This document shows positions 26,074 to 33,936 of a stretch of DNA of 64,000 bases, one piece after another (the stretch's first letter is position 1; every line of letters starts with the position of its first letter). The notes under the pieces were generated by a model. The model made no database searches. It had not been told where the DNA came from and saw only the letters and a program-made list of their open reading frames with translations. Source of the DNA: Desulfosporosinus meridiei DSM 13257 (GTDB lineage Bacteria; Bacillota; Desulfitobacteriia; Desulfitobacteriales; Desulfitobacteriaceae); NCBI RefSeq assembly GCF_000231385.2, contig NC_018515.1, positions 1,756,501 to 1,820,500 of the forward strand. Direction: 5' to 3'. Position numbers and translations under genes: made by a program.

Positions 26074-26219
26074 AGGAATTTCCTCCTTTAAAATTAATCC
26101 TATCAAGAATATTGATTGTGAAGATACAGTGGGGATGTAGACGGTAATAATCTTATAATGTTATTGTTTAAAAGTGATCAAGGACATGAAGGGGCTTTTA
26201 GAGATAAATGTTTCCTAAT

Positions 26220-26387
26220 CTAACGTAGAATTGGTCTTGCTGTAACTTGTTCTTGAATTTTTTCGCTGTTTAGAGTGTGGAATTTCTTCATCACTTCCAC
26301 AATTAATTTGCTTGTTTCAATCTCATTATGAATATTACAAGAATCAAATAATTCTTGGACCCAAACGGTGAATTGATTAGTAGTCAT
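26220..26387 (-). CDS. 55-residue small protein, unknown
   Basis: A short frame starting MTTNQFTVWVQELFDS and ending QVTARPILR, preceded by TAGGAGGT with ideal spacing. It is mostly helical by composition, with no membrane segment. The start codon lies about 20 bases after the expected start point of a consensus sigma-54 promoter, so it is the first gene of the minus-strand operon with orphan copy 3 and the second SulP permease. I recognise no family. Confidence 0.6.
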   Translation of the reverse strand: MTTNQFTVWVQELFDSCNIHNEIETSKLIVEVMKKFHTLNSEKIQEQVTARPILR

Positions 26388-26419
26388 ATAAATTACCTCC
26401 TATGTTTCTAGCTAGTTAT

Positions 26420-26435
26420 TGCAATTAACATGCCA
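26420..26435 (-). promoter_or_regulatory. Sigma-54 (-24/-12) promoter
   Basis: On the minus strand the sequence is TGGCATGTTAATTGCA, an exact match to TGGCAYRNNNNTTGCW. It drives the 55-residue gene, orphan copy 3 and the second SulP permease. The divergent neighbour is a histidine kinase gene. Confidence 0.8.
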
Positions 26436-26521
26436 GCTATTTAGGGTGTTATTTGAGGAGATTTTGTATGTTTTCAGCCACTGTAATCTGTTTTGAAGCA
26501 ATAGTTAGAGCTTTAGTAGAC

Positions 26522-26536
26522 TCACAGATCTTGTGA
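26522..26536. promoter_or_regulatory. Palindrome, candidate enhancer for the sigma-54 promoter
   Basis: TCACAGATCTTGTGA has 5-base inverted arms (TCACA/TGTGA) around a 5-base centre. It lies about 100 bases upstream of the -12 box of the minus-strand sigma-54 promoter, a usual enhancer distance, and also within the promoter region of the divergent kinase gene. Confidence 0.4.
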
Positions 26537-26624
26537 TATGCTTAAAGAGGGTCTTTCTCAGGAGTGTTTGTTTTCAAGCACCATTAAAGGATCTGTCTGA
26601 ATTCGTGCTATGGAGGTGGTTTGC

Positions 26625-28151
26625 TTGTTTAGAATTCTCAAGAACAAATCTTTCGCTTCGCAAATAATGTTTGTTGTTTCGGCAATTCTACTTATTCCTA
26701 TCTTGGTAATGATGTATGACATCTTTTTTTCTGGAGCAAAGGATGAAATGCTCTTAACCACTAAAGAAGAGCGATTGGGAACCATGGTCAATGCTACTGT
26801 CCAAGGCTTGACAAAGGGTTTGGAGGGTTACAGTCTGGAATACAGATCTCCACTCTCTAAAACTGATATCAAAACAATTGCTAATGCCTTTGATTCAATA
26901 GCCAAGCCATTAGCTGATGGTAACCCCGGGGTGCGCTTGGGTTTATACATTCCTGAAACAAATGATCTTTTTGTCTATGGTTTTCTACATCAATACAGAC
27001 CCCAAACCCCTGAGGAAATAAAAGCTCGCGAGTATCGCATTTTAAACGAGGCTTCTTCAGGCCTTATAGCAGTTAAAGCAACTAAAGAACCTCTTGCTCG
27101 TATTGCAGGTTCATTAGGAGATCAAGCATTTGAATACTTGGTGCCAGTGATAAAGGACGGAAAACTGATTGCCATTGCCTGGGCAGATGAACAGGTTCAT
27201 CCGGTCTTTGCGCAAAGCAGGCAGTTTAGCCTCATTACCCGATACATGACCTTATTTGGTTTGATACTTGGTCTGGGGACAGCCCTTTATGTTATTCATA
27301 ACTTAGCTTCTGAAGTGCAGATAATTAAGAATGGAATATTAAGCATGCAGGAAGATAGTGATAAAAGGCTTCCTACGCTGCCGGGAGAAATCGGAGAAGT
27401 TGTTCAAGCTATCAACAATATGGCAGACAACTTAAAGGAAAAGAAAAGGCTGGAAGAAGAATTAATGCGCTCCGAAAGACTTGTGGCTTTAGGAAGACTG
27501 GTCACAGGAGTTGCGCATGAATTAAGGAATCCTTTGGCGATTGTTAAATCAACCGTTCAAGTTATGGAGGGCGAGTTTAAAACCCAAGAAGGACTATCGG
27601 AATATACAAAAGTAATTTGTGAACAAGTGGATCGCGGAAATCTTGTTATTAAGGAGTTGTTAGATTTTGGTCGACCAAGTAGACCAATCGTTAGTCCGAC
27701 TGAGTTAAATAGTTTATTGTCATCCGTTCTAACATTTACCTATCCCATGCTAAGGCAAAATAAGATTCAATTAGAGAAGCGGTTTGAACCCAATCTACCT
27801 TTGGTGAATATCGATATGGATCGAATGAAACAAGTTTTTGTAAATTTAATTATTAACTCTGTACAGGCAATGCACAATGGAGGGAAGCTTATCATTCAAT
27901 CACAGGCTAAAGCAGAAACCATTGAAGTTCAGATCACTGATACCGGTACAGGAATTGAAGCAAGTGATCTCTCGCGTGTCTTCGATCCGTTTTATACAAC
28001 CAGAGACGATGGTGCCGGTTTAGGATTGTCGATTAGCTATCAAATTATCCATATGCACTTAGGCAATATATGGGTCGCTGAAACCTCTCCCAGAGGGACT
28101 ACAATAATTGTGAGTATACCTAGATCGAACTCACTTCCAATAAAACAGTAA
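26625..28151 (+). CDS. Sensor histidine kinase with extracytoplasmic sensor
   Basis: A 508-residue membrane kinase. A first membrane helix (MFVVSAILLIPILVMMYDI, about residues 10-30) is followed by an extracytoplasmic sensor of about 165 residues, a second helix near 200-220 (MTLFGLILGLGTALYVI), a HAMP-like linker and a coiled region. The HisKA domain has GVAHELRNPL (phospho-His near 299), then the ATPase boxes NLIINSVQAM, DTGTGI and GAGLGLSI. The TTG at 26625 follows GGAGGTGG; the ATG at 26610 overlaps that site. It most resembles kinases paired with NtrC-type regulators, so the regulator at 21482 is the probable partner. Confidence 0.88.
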   Translation: MFRILKNKSFASQIMFVVSAILLIPILVMMYDIFFSGAKDEMLLTTKEERLGTMVNATVQGLTKGLEGYSLEYRSPLSKTDIKTIANAFDSIAKPLADGNPGVRLGLYIPETNDLFVYGFLHQYRPQTPEEIKAREYRILNEASSGLIAVKATKEPLARIAGSLGDQAFEYLVPVIKDGKLIAIAWADEQVHPVFAQSRQFSLITRYMTLFGLILGLGTALYVIHNLASEVQIIKNGILSMQEDSDKRLPTLPGEIGEVVQAINNMADNLKEKKRLEEELMRSERLVALGRLVTGVAHELRNPLAIVKSTVQVMEGEFKTQEGLSEYTKVICEQVDRGNLVIKELLDFGRPSRPIVSPTELNSLLSSVLTFTYPMLRQNKIQLEKRFEPNLPLVNIDMDRMKQVFVNLIINSVQAMHNGGKLIIQSQAKAETIEVQITDTGTGIEASDLSRVFDPFYTTRDDGAGLGLSISYQIIHMHLGNIWVAETSPRGTTIIVSIPRSNSLPIKQ

Positions 28152-28190
28152 AGCCAAGACTCGATTCAAAAAACTTCATTTTCAAGTTAA

Positions 28191-28230
28191 AAACTCCGAG
28201 GAGAAAGATTTTTCTCTTCGGAGTTTTTTT
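28191..28230 (+). terminator. Rho-independent terminator after the kinase gene
   Basis: AACTCCGAGGAGAAA pairs with TTTCTCTTCGGAGTT and runs into a stretch of seven T. Confidence 0.9.
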
Positions 28231-28460
28231 ATAATTAATAGGTCTTATTAAGAAAGATTTGGATGAAGATCCTTATAGCCCTTATTGATTAAAAGTGAAT
28301 TGCATTTTGGTAGCCATAGTCATCTATAAGTCTATTTTAGTCGAAATTAAGAAACAAAGGATTAATAACCTTAATTAGGGTAGATGATTACTAAGCAAAT
28401 AACAGGGAAAGTTATGTAACAGCAATAGACAATACTGATTAAGAGCATTTTGATTTGCTA

Positions 28461-28489
28461 TAGACGTAATTCTATCACGATGGTAATCT
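28461..28489 (+). promoter_or_regulatory. Regulon-type promoter of the DASS transporter
   Basis: TAGACG, a 17-base spacer ending TGG, then TAATCT. Confidence 0.6.
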
Positions 28490-28494
28490 TATCT

Positions 28495-28510
28495 TGTGAG
28501 TATAGTCACA
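28495..28510. promoter_or_regulatory. CRP/FNR-type operator
   Basis: TGTGAGTATAGTCACA is an exact match to the CRP consensus TGTGA-N6-TCACA. It begins 6 bases after the -10 box, covering the transcription start, so binding would be expected to repress. The regulator is not in this window. Confidence 0.6.
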
Positions 28511-28660
28511 TACATAGTTGAAGGGAGGCTGATACAACTCACAAGACTTATAGAAAAATCGATCCGTAATAGATAGGAAATAATCGACTATAAAAGATTG
28601 GAGGGGGATCTATCAAAGAACCAGATAGTCAAAAACCAATAGCTTTAGTCAAGTCAATAA

Positions 28661-28699
28661 AAAAAGCAGCCTCTGAAAGGCCGCTAAGAAATTTAATCG
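28661..28699 (+). promoter_or_regulatory. Conserved leader hairpin element, copy 2 of 4
   Basis: An A-run, then GCAGCC-TCTGAAA-GGCCGC (stem with an A.C mismatch), then TAAGAAATTTAATCG. The tail is identical to copy 1 over 15 bases. Confidence 0.65.
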
Positions 28700-28818
28700 T
28701 AATAGTATTATAACACAAAAATCGGATATGTGTATGTATGTTTAATGTTTTTGTAGGTGATTATTATCGCTCCCAGTTAAAAATAAGCACCTGATAAATA
28801 GGAAGAGGGGTGTAATAA

Positions 28819-30276
28819 ATGAACAGTAATAGTGTAAAAAGAATTTTCTTTATTGGATTAGGAATATGTTTATTTTTAATATTTTTTTATGCTCCACAAT
28901 TCGGACCTGCGGTGGATCCATCAGGAAAGTCATTTGAATTGAGTCAACAAGGGAAAGCAGCCATAGGTTTGTTCTTTTTAGCAAGTATATGGTGGGTTTT
29001 TGAAGTAACCCCTATTGGTGTTACAAGTCTAATGATTGGCGTGGTGCAAGCCTTATTTCTAATCCGTCCGGCTAAAGAAGCTTTTAGAGATTTCATGGAT
29101 CCTACAGTAATGTTTATTCTAGGATCATTACTAATAGGGTTAGCATTTACAAAATCAGGAATTACCAAACGGATTGCCTACAAAATGCTGGTTGTTGTGG
29201 GTGAGGATACTAGAAAGATTTTACTAGGTGTATTTATTGTCACTGCTCTATTAACCCACATCATGGCTCATACGGCGGTAGCAGCTACTATGTTCCCTAT
29301 ATTAGTTACAATTTTGGCCTTATATAATGGTGATAACTCCGAAGGAAAACCTACAAAGTTTGGCAAGGCTTTGTTCATAGGTATGGCTTACACCGCTGGT
29401 GCAGGAAGTATCTGTACTCTCCTGGGTGGCGCTCGTAACCCCGCAGCTGTTGGTTTTTTCACAGAGTTTACCGGTAAACAAATATCATTCGTTGACTTTT
29501 CAATCCATTTGGCTCCTTTTGGTTGGGCTAGTGTTTTCCTTATCTGGGCTTTATTAATGGTCATTTATAAACCTGAAAAAGCAAAAATTCCTGGTCTTCG
29601 AGATAAAGCTAAATCAGAATATGCAAAACTTGGTCCCGTCAACAGCAAGGAGATATTTGTAAGTGTTGTTGTAGCTTTTGCTCTGGCTATGCTTGTATTA
29701 CAGGCCATTATCCCAGCTTTGAAGACGATGGATCGTTCAGTGCCTTTGCTACTAGCTGGTGTGTTATTCTTCCTCTCAAAAGTACTGACTGTAGAAGATT
29801 TAGAAAAGAAAATCCCTTGGAATATCGTTCTCCTCTTTTCAGGAGCTATGAGTATTGGTTTCTGCTTATGGCAAACAGGTGCGGCCCAGTGGATTGCAAT
29901 TAAGTGGTTGTCAATGATAGCAGGCGCACATTGGTTGGTTTTCTTGCTGGCAGTATGTTTCCTTGTGCTAATTATGACAAACTTCATTATGAACGTTGCA
30001 GCCATTGCCATCACCCTGCCTGTAGCACTTGTTATGGCTCAGTATTTAGGCGTCAACCCCGAGCTGGTTATGTATGGTGCAGTTGCAATGGCCGGTATGC
30101 CATTCTTACTGTTGATTGGCGCAGCTCCTAATGCTATGGCTTATGAATCGAAGCAGTTTACGACAGGTGAGTTCTTTGTTAGTGGTATCCCGGCAAGTGC
30201 TGTAATTATGGGTGTTTTGGTAATTATGACTTTCACCTATTGGCCACTTGTTGGAATGCCGGCACTAGTAAGATAA
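28819..30276 (+). CDS. DASS/SLC13 family anion:cation symporter
   Basis: A 485-residue membrane protein with about 12 hydrophobic segments. It has the divalent anion:Na+ symporter layout: WWVFEVTPIGVTSL near residue 60, TAVAATMFPILV, a first substrate hairpin block AGSICTLLGGARNPAAVGFF, and TNFIMNVAAIAITLP plus PFLLLIGAAPNAMAYESK in the second half. The canonical SNT motifs are replaced by GARN and TNFIMN, so substrate choice may differ from dicarboxylate carriers; sulfate or another oxyanion is plausible here. The ATG follows GGAAGAGGGG. It heads a unit with the ArsB/NhaD-type transporter and orphan copy 4. Confidence 0.85.
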   Translation: MNSNSVKRIFFIGLGICLFLIFFYAPQFGPAVDPSGKSFELSQQGKAAIGLFFLASIWWVFEVTPIGVTSLMIGVVQALFLIRPAKEAFRDFMDPTVMFILGSLLIGLAFTKSGITKRIAYKMLVVVGEDTRKILLGVFIVTALLTHIMAHTAVAATMFPILVTILALYNGDNSEGKPTKFGKALFIGMAYTAGAGSICTLLGGARNPAAVGFFTEFTGKQISFVDFSIHLAPFGWASVFLIWALLMVIYKPEKAKIPGLRDKAKSEYAKLGPVNSKEIFVSVVVAFALAMLVLQAIIPALKTMDRSVPLLLAGVLFFLSKVLTVEDLEKKIPWNIVLLFSGAMSIGFCLWQTGAAQWIAIKWLSMIAGAHWLVFLLAVCFLVLIMTNFIMNVAAIAITLPVALVMAQYLGVNPELVMYGAVAMAGMPFLLLIGAAPNAMAYESKQFTTGEFFVSGIPASAVIMGVLVIMTFTYWPLVGMPALVR

Positions 30277-30300
30277 CATTCCCATAGTATGTGATTTAAA

Positions 30301-30335
30301 CTAATACGCTTGGATAAACAATCCAAGCGTATTAG
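30301..30335. other. Perfect hairpin between the two transporter genes
   Basis: CTAATACGCTTGGAT and ATCCAAGCGTATTAG form a 15-base perfect stem with a 5-base loop. There is no T-run downstream, so it may stabilise the upstream mRNA or partly terminate before the second transporter. Confidence 0.6.
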
Positions 30336-30373
30336 TTGCACAAACACTTGTTTAGAATTGAGGAGATGTTTTT

Positions 30374-31657
30374 ATGGAAGGTAACAGCCAGGTATTATTT
30401 GCTACAGCTGTATTCCTGATTTCATATGCAATTATTATTTCGGAAAAAATTCATCGTACGGCAGTGGCGTTAGCGGGTGGAATGCTGGTCATTATCGGTG
30501 GTGTAATTAGTCAAGAACAAGCAATTGAGGCTATTGACTTTAATACCATAGGACTACTAGTTGGAATGATGGTAATTGTGGGTATTGCAAGAAACTCGGG
30601 ACTCTTCGAATATCTTGCGGTCTGGGCGGCTAAGAAAAGCAAAGGAGATCCAATTAAAATTATGATCTCTCTTACCGTAATCACCGCAATGCTTTCTGCA
30701 CTTTTAGACAATGTCACCACAGTATTATTGATAGTCCCTATTACCTTTTCAATTGCCAAGGCTCTTGAGATTAATCCTATGCCAATACTTTTCTCTGAAA
30801 TCATGGCCTCTAATATTGGAGGAACTGCCACTTTAATCGGAGATCCTCCTAATATCATGATTGGTTCTGCGACAGGGTTAGGTTTTATGGACTTTGTGAT
30901 TAATGTTGGACCGGTTATCCTTATTATTATGCCGGTAACAATATTGATCTTAAAACTAATCTATCGTAAACAACTAATCACGCGTGAGGAATTAAAGGAA
31001 AATATCATGAGAATGGATCCAAGCAGTGAGATTAAGGATGTGAGGCTATTGAAAAAATCGCTCATAGTTATTGCCCTCACAATCCTTGGATTTTTCTTGC
31101 ATCAATATCTCCACCTAGAGTCGGCTACCGTTGCCTTGTCGGGTGCAGCGTTGCTCTTATTAATCACGAATGAAGACCCTGAACACGCACTAATAGCTGT
31201 GGAATGGCCGGTTATCTTCTTTTTTGCTGGATTATTCATTTTAGTCGGGGCTTTGGAACACGTTGGAGTAATCGAGTGGATAGCAATGGAGTCGTTGAAG
31301 CTAACCGGTGGAGAAATGCTCCCTACCGGAATGTTGATACTGTGGCTTTCAGCTTTTGCTTCTTCCTTTGTAGATAATATCCCATTTGTGGCAACCATGA
31401 TTCCCTTAATTGAAGATATGGGAAGATTGGGTGGCATGACAGACCTAAATCCACTATGGTGGGCATTATCTCTTGGTGCTTGCTTAGGTGGTAATGGCAC
31501 AATTATTGGAGCCTCAGCTAATGTTGTGGTAGTAGGTATGGCCGAGAAACGAGGGTATAAATGGACCTTTGTAGGTTTTATGAAGGTTGCCTTCCCGCTA
31601 ATGATTGTTTCGATTCTAATTTCAAGTATCTACTTATATTTCTTCTATCTAACTTAG
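30374..31657 (+). CDS. ArsB/NhaD-type ion transporter
   Basis: A 427-residue membrane protein of the ion transporter superfamily, similar in layout to ArsB, NhaD and citrate/anion permeases. The first half has LDNVTTVLLIVPIT and the diagnostic ASNIGGTATLIGDPPNIMIG. The second half repeats it as FVDNIPFVATMIP and GACLGGNGTIIGASANVV, the usual inverted-repeat architecture. Substrate is not decided by sequence: arsenite, Na+/H+ exchange or an anion are all possible. It follows the DASS gene after a hairpin and is followed 87 bases later by orphan copy 4, so an oxyanion role fits the context. Confidence 0.82.
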   Translation: MEGNSQVLFATAVFLISYAIIISEKIHRTAVALAGGMLVIIGGVISQEQAIEAIDFNTIGLLVGMMVIVGIARNSGLFEYLAVWAAKKSKGDPIKIMISLTVITAMLSALLDNVTTVLLIVPITFSIAKALEINPMPILFSEIMASNIGGTATLIGDPPNIMIGSATGLGFMDFVINVGPVILIIMPVTILILKLIYRKQLITREELKENIMRMDPSSEIKDVRLLKKSLIVIALTILGFFLHQYLHLESATVALSGAALLLLITNEDPEHALIAVEWPVIFFFAGLFILVGALEHVGVIEWIAMESLKLTGGEMLPTGMLILWLSAFASSFVDNIPFVATMIPLIEDMGRLGGMTDLNPLWWALSLGACLGGNGTIIGASANVVVVGMAEKRGYKWTFVGFMKVAFPLMIVSILISSIYLYFFYLT

Positions 31658-31744
31658 TCCAAGAACGAGGAAGTTTAGAATTAAATTGGACATCCGGTTG
31701 AAAACGTCTGACGATAAAAAAATTGCTAGAAAGGACGGGATTCG

Positions 31745-32368
31745 TTGTCTGGCTTAGCACGAGATAAATATATGCCTTTGGTTGACAGGGATTCCGGAGA
31801 TCGAACGTATCCAATTTGGCTATTAATTAATCCCAAATACCCTGCCGTTATCAATGGCATTTGGAGACATGTCTTAGATGAGATGCAAGATAAAGTCTAT
31901 CGTGAGTTACAATCTAGAATTGATACTAAAAACATCTACATTAGGAGTGTTGTAGGAGATTGTGGGATAGTTCCTAACACATTAAACTGGTGGGGAAAAG
32001 AAGTAGCATCAGAAATAAAGATTTTGAGGGAGATTATCGAAGAATATGAACCCAAAATCCTAATTACTTTTGGTGGGTTCCCTTATGAATTTATTAGAAG
32101 AGTCTTTAGTGCGAAACCTGAAAAAGGACCAAAGTACTGGAGTGCCTTAAACTTAAAGAATGAATTTGAAAAAGCCATTGCCAATTTTGATCTAAGTCAA
32201 ACTAATGTGGTGCCCTTACTTCGACGTGTCAATACAAGTGATAAGGATCAAGAAGCACAGAAGTATTTAGACAGTACTATCAAGGAACAATACTTCAGTC
32301 ATGTAGGGAGAAAGCTATCAGAAACGATTATACAAAACAAGGATAGTCTCGAAATATGGATTAGGTAG
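31745..32368 (+). CDS. Orphan family protein, copy 4 of 5
   Basis: A 207-residue member of the five-copy family: TYPIWLLINPKYP, EMQDKVYRELQSRIDTKNIY, GIVPNTLNWWGKEVA, EPKILITFGGFPYEFIRR, KPEKGPKYWS, VVPLLRR, and QNKDSLEIWIR at the end. The TTG start follows GAAAGGACGGG with 5 bases between. It is the third gene of the DASS-ArsB/NhaD unit. Close similarity to copies 1, 2 and 5 indicates recent local duplication with retained function. Function unknown. Confidence 0.72.
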   Translation: MSGLARDKYMPLVDRDSGDRTYPIWLLINPKYPAVINGIWRHVLDEMQDKVYRELQSRIDTKNIYIRSVVGDCGIVPNTLNWWGKEVASEIKILREIIEEYEPKILITFGGFPYEFIRRVFSAKPEKGPKYWSALNLKNEFEKAIANFDLSQTNVVPLLRRVNTSDKDQEAQKYLDSTIKEQYFSHVGRKLSETIIQNKDSLEIWIR

Positions 32369-32390
32369 GATTTGCACTTTAAGGTAAGGT

Positions 32391-32633
32391 TTAAAAGTAC
32401 TGCCCTAAGAATGTACCTGCTTGTTTTAACTGATAGGGGTCGCCGCCATTCTCAAGAAACTGCTCATAATGATATACCCAATCGTCAATTTCTGGAATTG
32501 AATTTTTCCATGAACTATTACCCAAGACTTTATAGTACCAATACATCATTTGAGAATTAGCGAGCTTCGGTGAGTTGCAGTACTTTTTTTCATAATCAAT
32601 CAGCATTTCTAAGGACTTATTAGCAGGGTTCAT
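32391..32633 (-). CDS. 80-residue small protein, unknown
   Basis: A convergent small gene with AAGAAAGGAGAT upstream of its ATG. The product is rich in Tyr, Trp and Asn (QMMYWYYKVLGNSSWK, DDWVYHYEQFLENG), acidic, without membrane segments, and probably helical. It sits tail-to-tail with orphan copy 4 with only 22 bases between stops, and head-to-head with the promoter of the next operon. I recognise no family. It is preferred over the overlapping plus-strand frame because of its ribosome site and composition. Confidence 0.55.
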   Translation of the reverse strand: MNPANKSLEMLIDYEKKYCNSPKLANSQMMYWYYKVLGNSSWKNSIPEIDDWVYHYEQFLENGGDPYQLKQAGTFLGQYF

Positions 32634-32746
32634 CGTTAAATAATCTCCTTTCTTAAGAAGAGCATTAGAATTATTGTGACCATATTTGGGGGATTTTTAT
32701 CATCGCCACTATCGAATAAAATGATTATGAGTATTTTAGTTTGCTA

Positions 32747-32775
32747 TATACTTGATTTTTATTCAATGTTAATCT
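32747..32775 (+). promoter_or_regulatory. Regulon-type promoter of the 156-residue orphan gene
   Basis: TATACT, a 17-base spacer ending TGT, then TAATCT. TGTAG occurs at 32781-32785, the same offset as TGTGA or TGTAA in the sister promoters. Confidence 0.5.
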
Positions 32776-32831
32776 AAAAATGTAGGAGTTTACTGTTGAG
32801 CCTTAACTAAATAAAGCAACTCCCAATAGAG

Positions 32832-32869
32832 AAAAAGCTGCCAGAAAAGGTCGCTAAGAATTTTAATCG
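32832..32869 (+). promoter_or_regulatory. Conserved leader hairpin element, copy 3 of 4
   Basis: AAAAA then GCTGCC-AGAAAA-GGTCGC, then TAAGAATTTTAATCG. GGCC is GGTC here, which keeps pairing with GCC through a G.U pair; the tail has one change. Confidence 0.6.
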
Positions 32870-32936
32870 TAAATTATAAATTATAAATGCAAAAGTATCG
32901 TCATGAGATTACTCCACTTCGAAGGAGGGTTTAAGA

Positions 32937-33407
32937 ATGAGAAAGGAATCCCTTGATTATGGTGTAAGGTATACCCGAGGAAATTTTTTAAATGTGGTAC
33001 CGGTGTATCCCCCTGGTAATGAACCTAATTTCAAATTTGAACTCTATAATAACCGAGTACGAGCCAAACTTCCGGTGGCTACCCTTACAACAAGTGTTGA
33101 TACGGTTATTCGGGAAGGTATGATTAGACGTTCCTTTAATGCGAATTTAGAAATCAGACCTGACGTGCCATTCAGTCAAGAGGAATTAAACGATTTACCA
33201 TCTGATATTGCCACCTTTATGGTTCGTGAGTTAGGGGGCAATCCTCAAGAAGAAGAGTTTATCATTAAAGTAACCTGTCAGTTCAGCGATTCTTCAAATG
33301 TCAAGAGAACTAATATTATTTCAGAATCATGGATAAGTGGAGGAATAGATTTTAACACTTATAATATTTTTTCTAACAATGCTCTAGTAATGTCATCAGG
33401 GTATTAG
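32937..33407 (+). CDS. 156-residue orphan protein, unknown
   Basis: I do not recognise this soluble protein. It is strand-rich by composition, with alternating hydrophobic stretches (FKFELYNNRVRAKLPVATL and EFIIKVTCQFSD), a helix around QEELNDLPSDIATFMVREL, and one Cys. There is no signal peptide or membrane segment. The ATG follows GAAGGAGGGTTTAAGA. It has a regulon promoter and the leader element of its own, and ends one base before a Usp-like gene, so the two are coupled. Its place in the regulon suggests a role in anion uptake or its control (inference). Confidence 0.6.
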   Translation: MRKESLDYGVRYTRGNFLNVVPVYPPGNEPNFKFELYNNRVRAKLPVATLTTSVDTVIREGMIRRSFNANLEIRPDVPFSQEELNDLPSDIATFMVRELGGNPQEEEFIIKVTCQFSDSSNVKRTNIISESWISGGIDFNTYNIFSNNALVMSSGY

Positions 33408-33408
33408 A

Positions 33409-33924
33409 ATGAGTCGAACTAGGTTTAAAGTGCTTCTTTATTTAGATGAGACAGAATACTCTTGTGCTGCCGCAATATATTCAGCAATCCTGATGATGAA
33501 TATGCCTAATATGCATTTGACCATCGTGAGGCTGAAAGAAAGCAACCAAAGTCTGCTGAATATTGATGAAAAATGCCAAAACATCTGGCCGACAACCTCA
33601 GATGTGCCGCAGAATGCCCTAAATGTGTTTTTAGCAAGATCAAAGGATGTTCAACAACAGGTGCTATATTCCAATCCCAATATTCCAGATGCAGTAACTG
33701 CGCTTCTCGCGTATGTTAATAAATGGTCAATTGATTTGATAGTAATGGGTGCAGGTGAGTTTAGTAAAATAAAAGAGGTTATATTTGGTAGTTTAGTGTA
33801 TTCTCTACAAAATAGATCACCTATACCGGTGTTATTGGTAAAGGAACTATCTCAAGATTTTCTAGAGGGATACAACTTAACACCGACTCCGACGATTGTT
33901 CCAAAAAATCAGCCTGGAAATTAA
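33409..33924 (+). CDS. UspA-like protein with altered nucleotide motif
   Basis: A 171-residue relative of the Usp proteins at 18804, 37675 and 38524. It has FKVLLYLDETEYSCAAAIYSA, the shared MPNMHLTIVR strand, and a C-terminal VMGAGEFSKIKEVIFGSL followed by NRSPIPVLLVK. The second glycine of the G-X2-G-X9-G(S/T) ATP motif is Glu, while the final GS is kept, so ATP binding may be weak or lost. The central insertion is shorter than in the paralogues. The ATG is one base after the preceding stop, indicating translational coupling to the 156-residue orphan. Confidence 0.75.
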   Translation: MSRTRFKVLLYLDETEYSCAAAIYSAILMMNMPNMHLTIVRLKESNQSLLNIDEKCQNIWPTTSDVPQNALNVFLARSKDVQQQVLYSNPNIPDAVTALLAYVNKWSIDLIVMGAGEFSKIKEVIFGSLVYSLQNRSPIPVLLVKELSQDFLEGYNLTPTPTIVPKNQPGN

Positions 33925-33936
33925 TATCTGTGAAGT

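Larger units (their letters stand above)
28152..28818 (+). other. Intergenic region with terminator, regulon promoter, operator and leader element
   Basis: About 670 bases without a gene: a terminator (28191-28230), 230 AT-rich bases with nothing recognised, the promoter (28461-28489), a TGTGA-N6-TCACA site (28495-28510), about 150 bases of purine-rich leader and the repeated hairpin element (28661-28699), 120 bases before the transporter ATG. Confidence 0.6.
32634..32936 (+). other. Divergent intergenic region with regulon promoter and leader element
   Basis: About 300 bases: the ribosome site of the minus-strand 80-residue gene, 90 AT-rich bases, the promoter at 32747-32775 and the leader hairpin element at 32832-32869. 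The leader also has a GGAGTT.../AACTCC pairing just before the element (GGAGTTTAC near 32785 and CAACTCCC near 32816). Confidence 0.5.

Noticed and set aside
29565-30014. A 149-codon frame antisense to the DASS transporter
   Set aside because: It is inside a membrane-protein gene whose codon use leaves an open antisense frame; no ribosome site or domain supports it.
32372-32560. A 62-codon plus-strand frame after orphan copy 4
   Set aside because: It is opposite the 80-residue minus-strand gene, which has the better ribosome site and composition.
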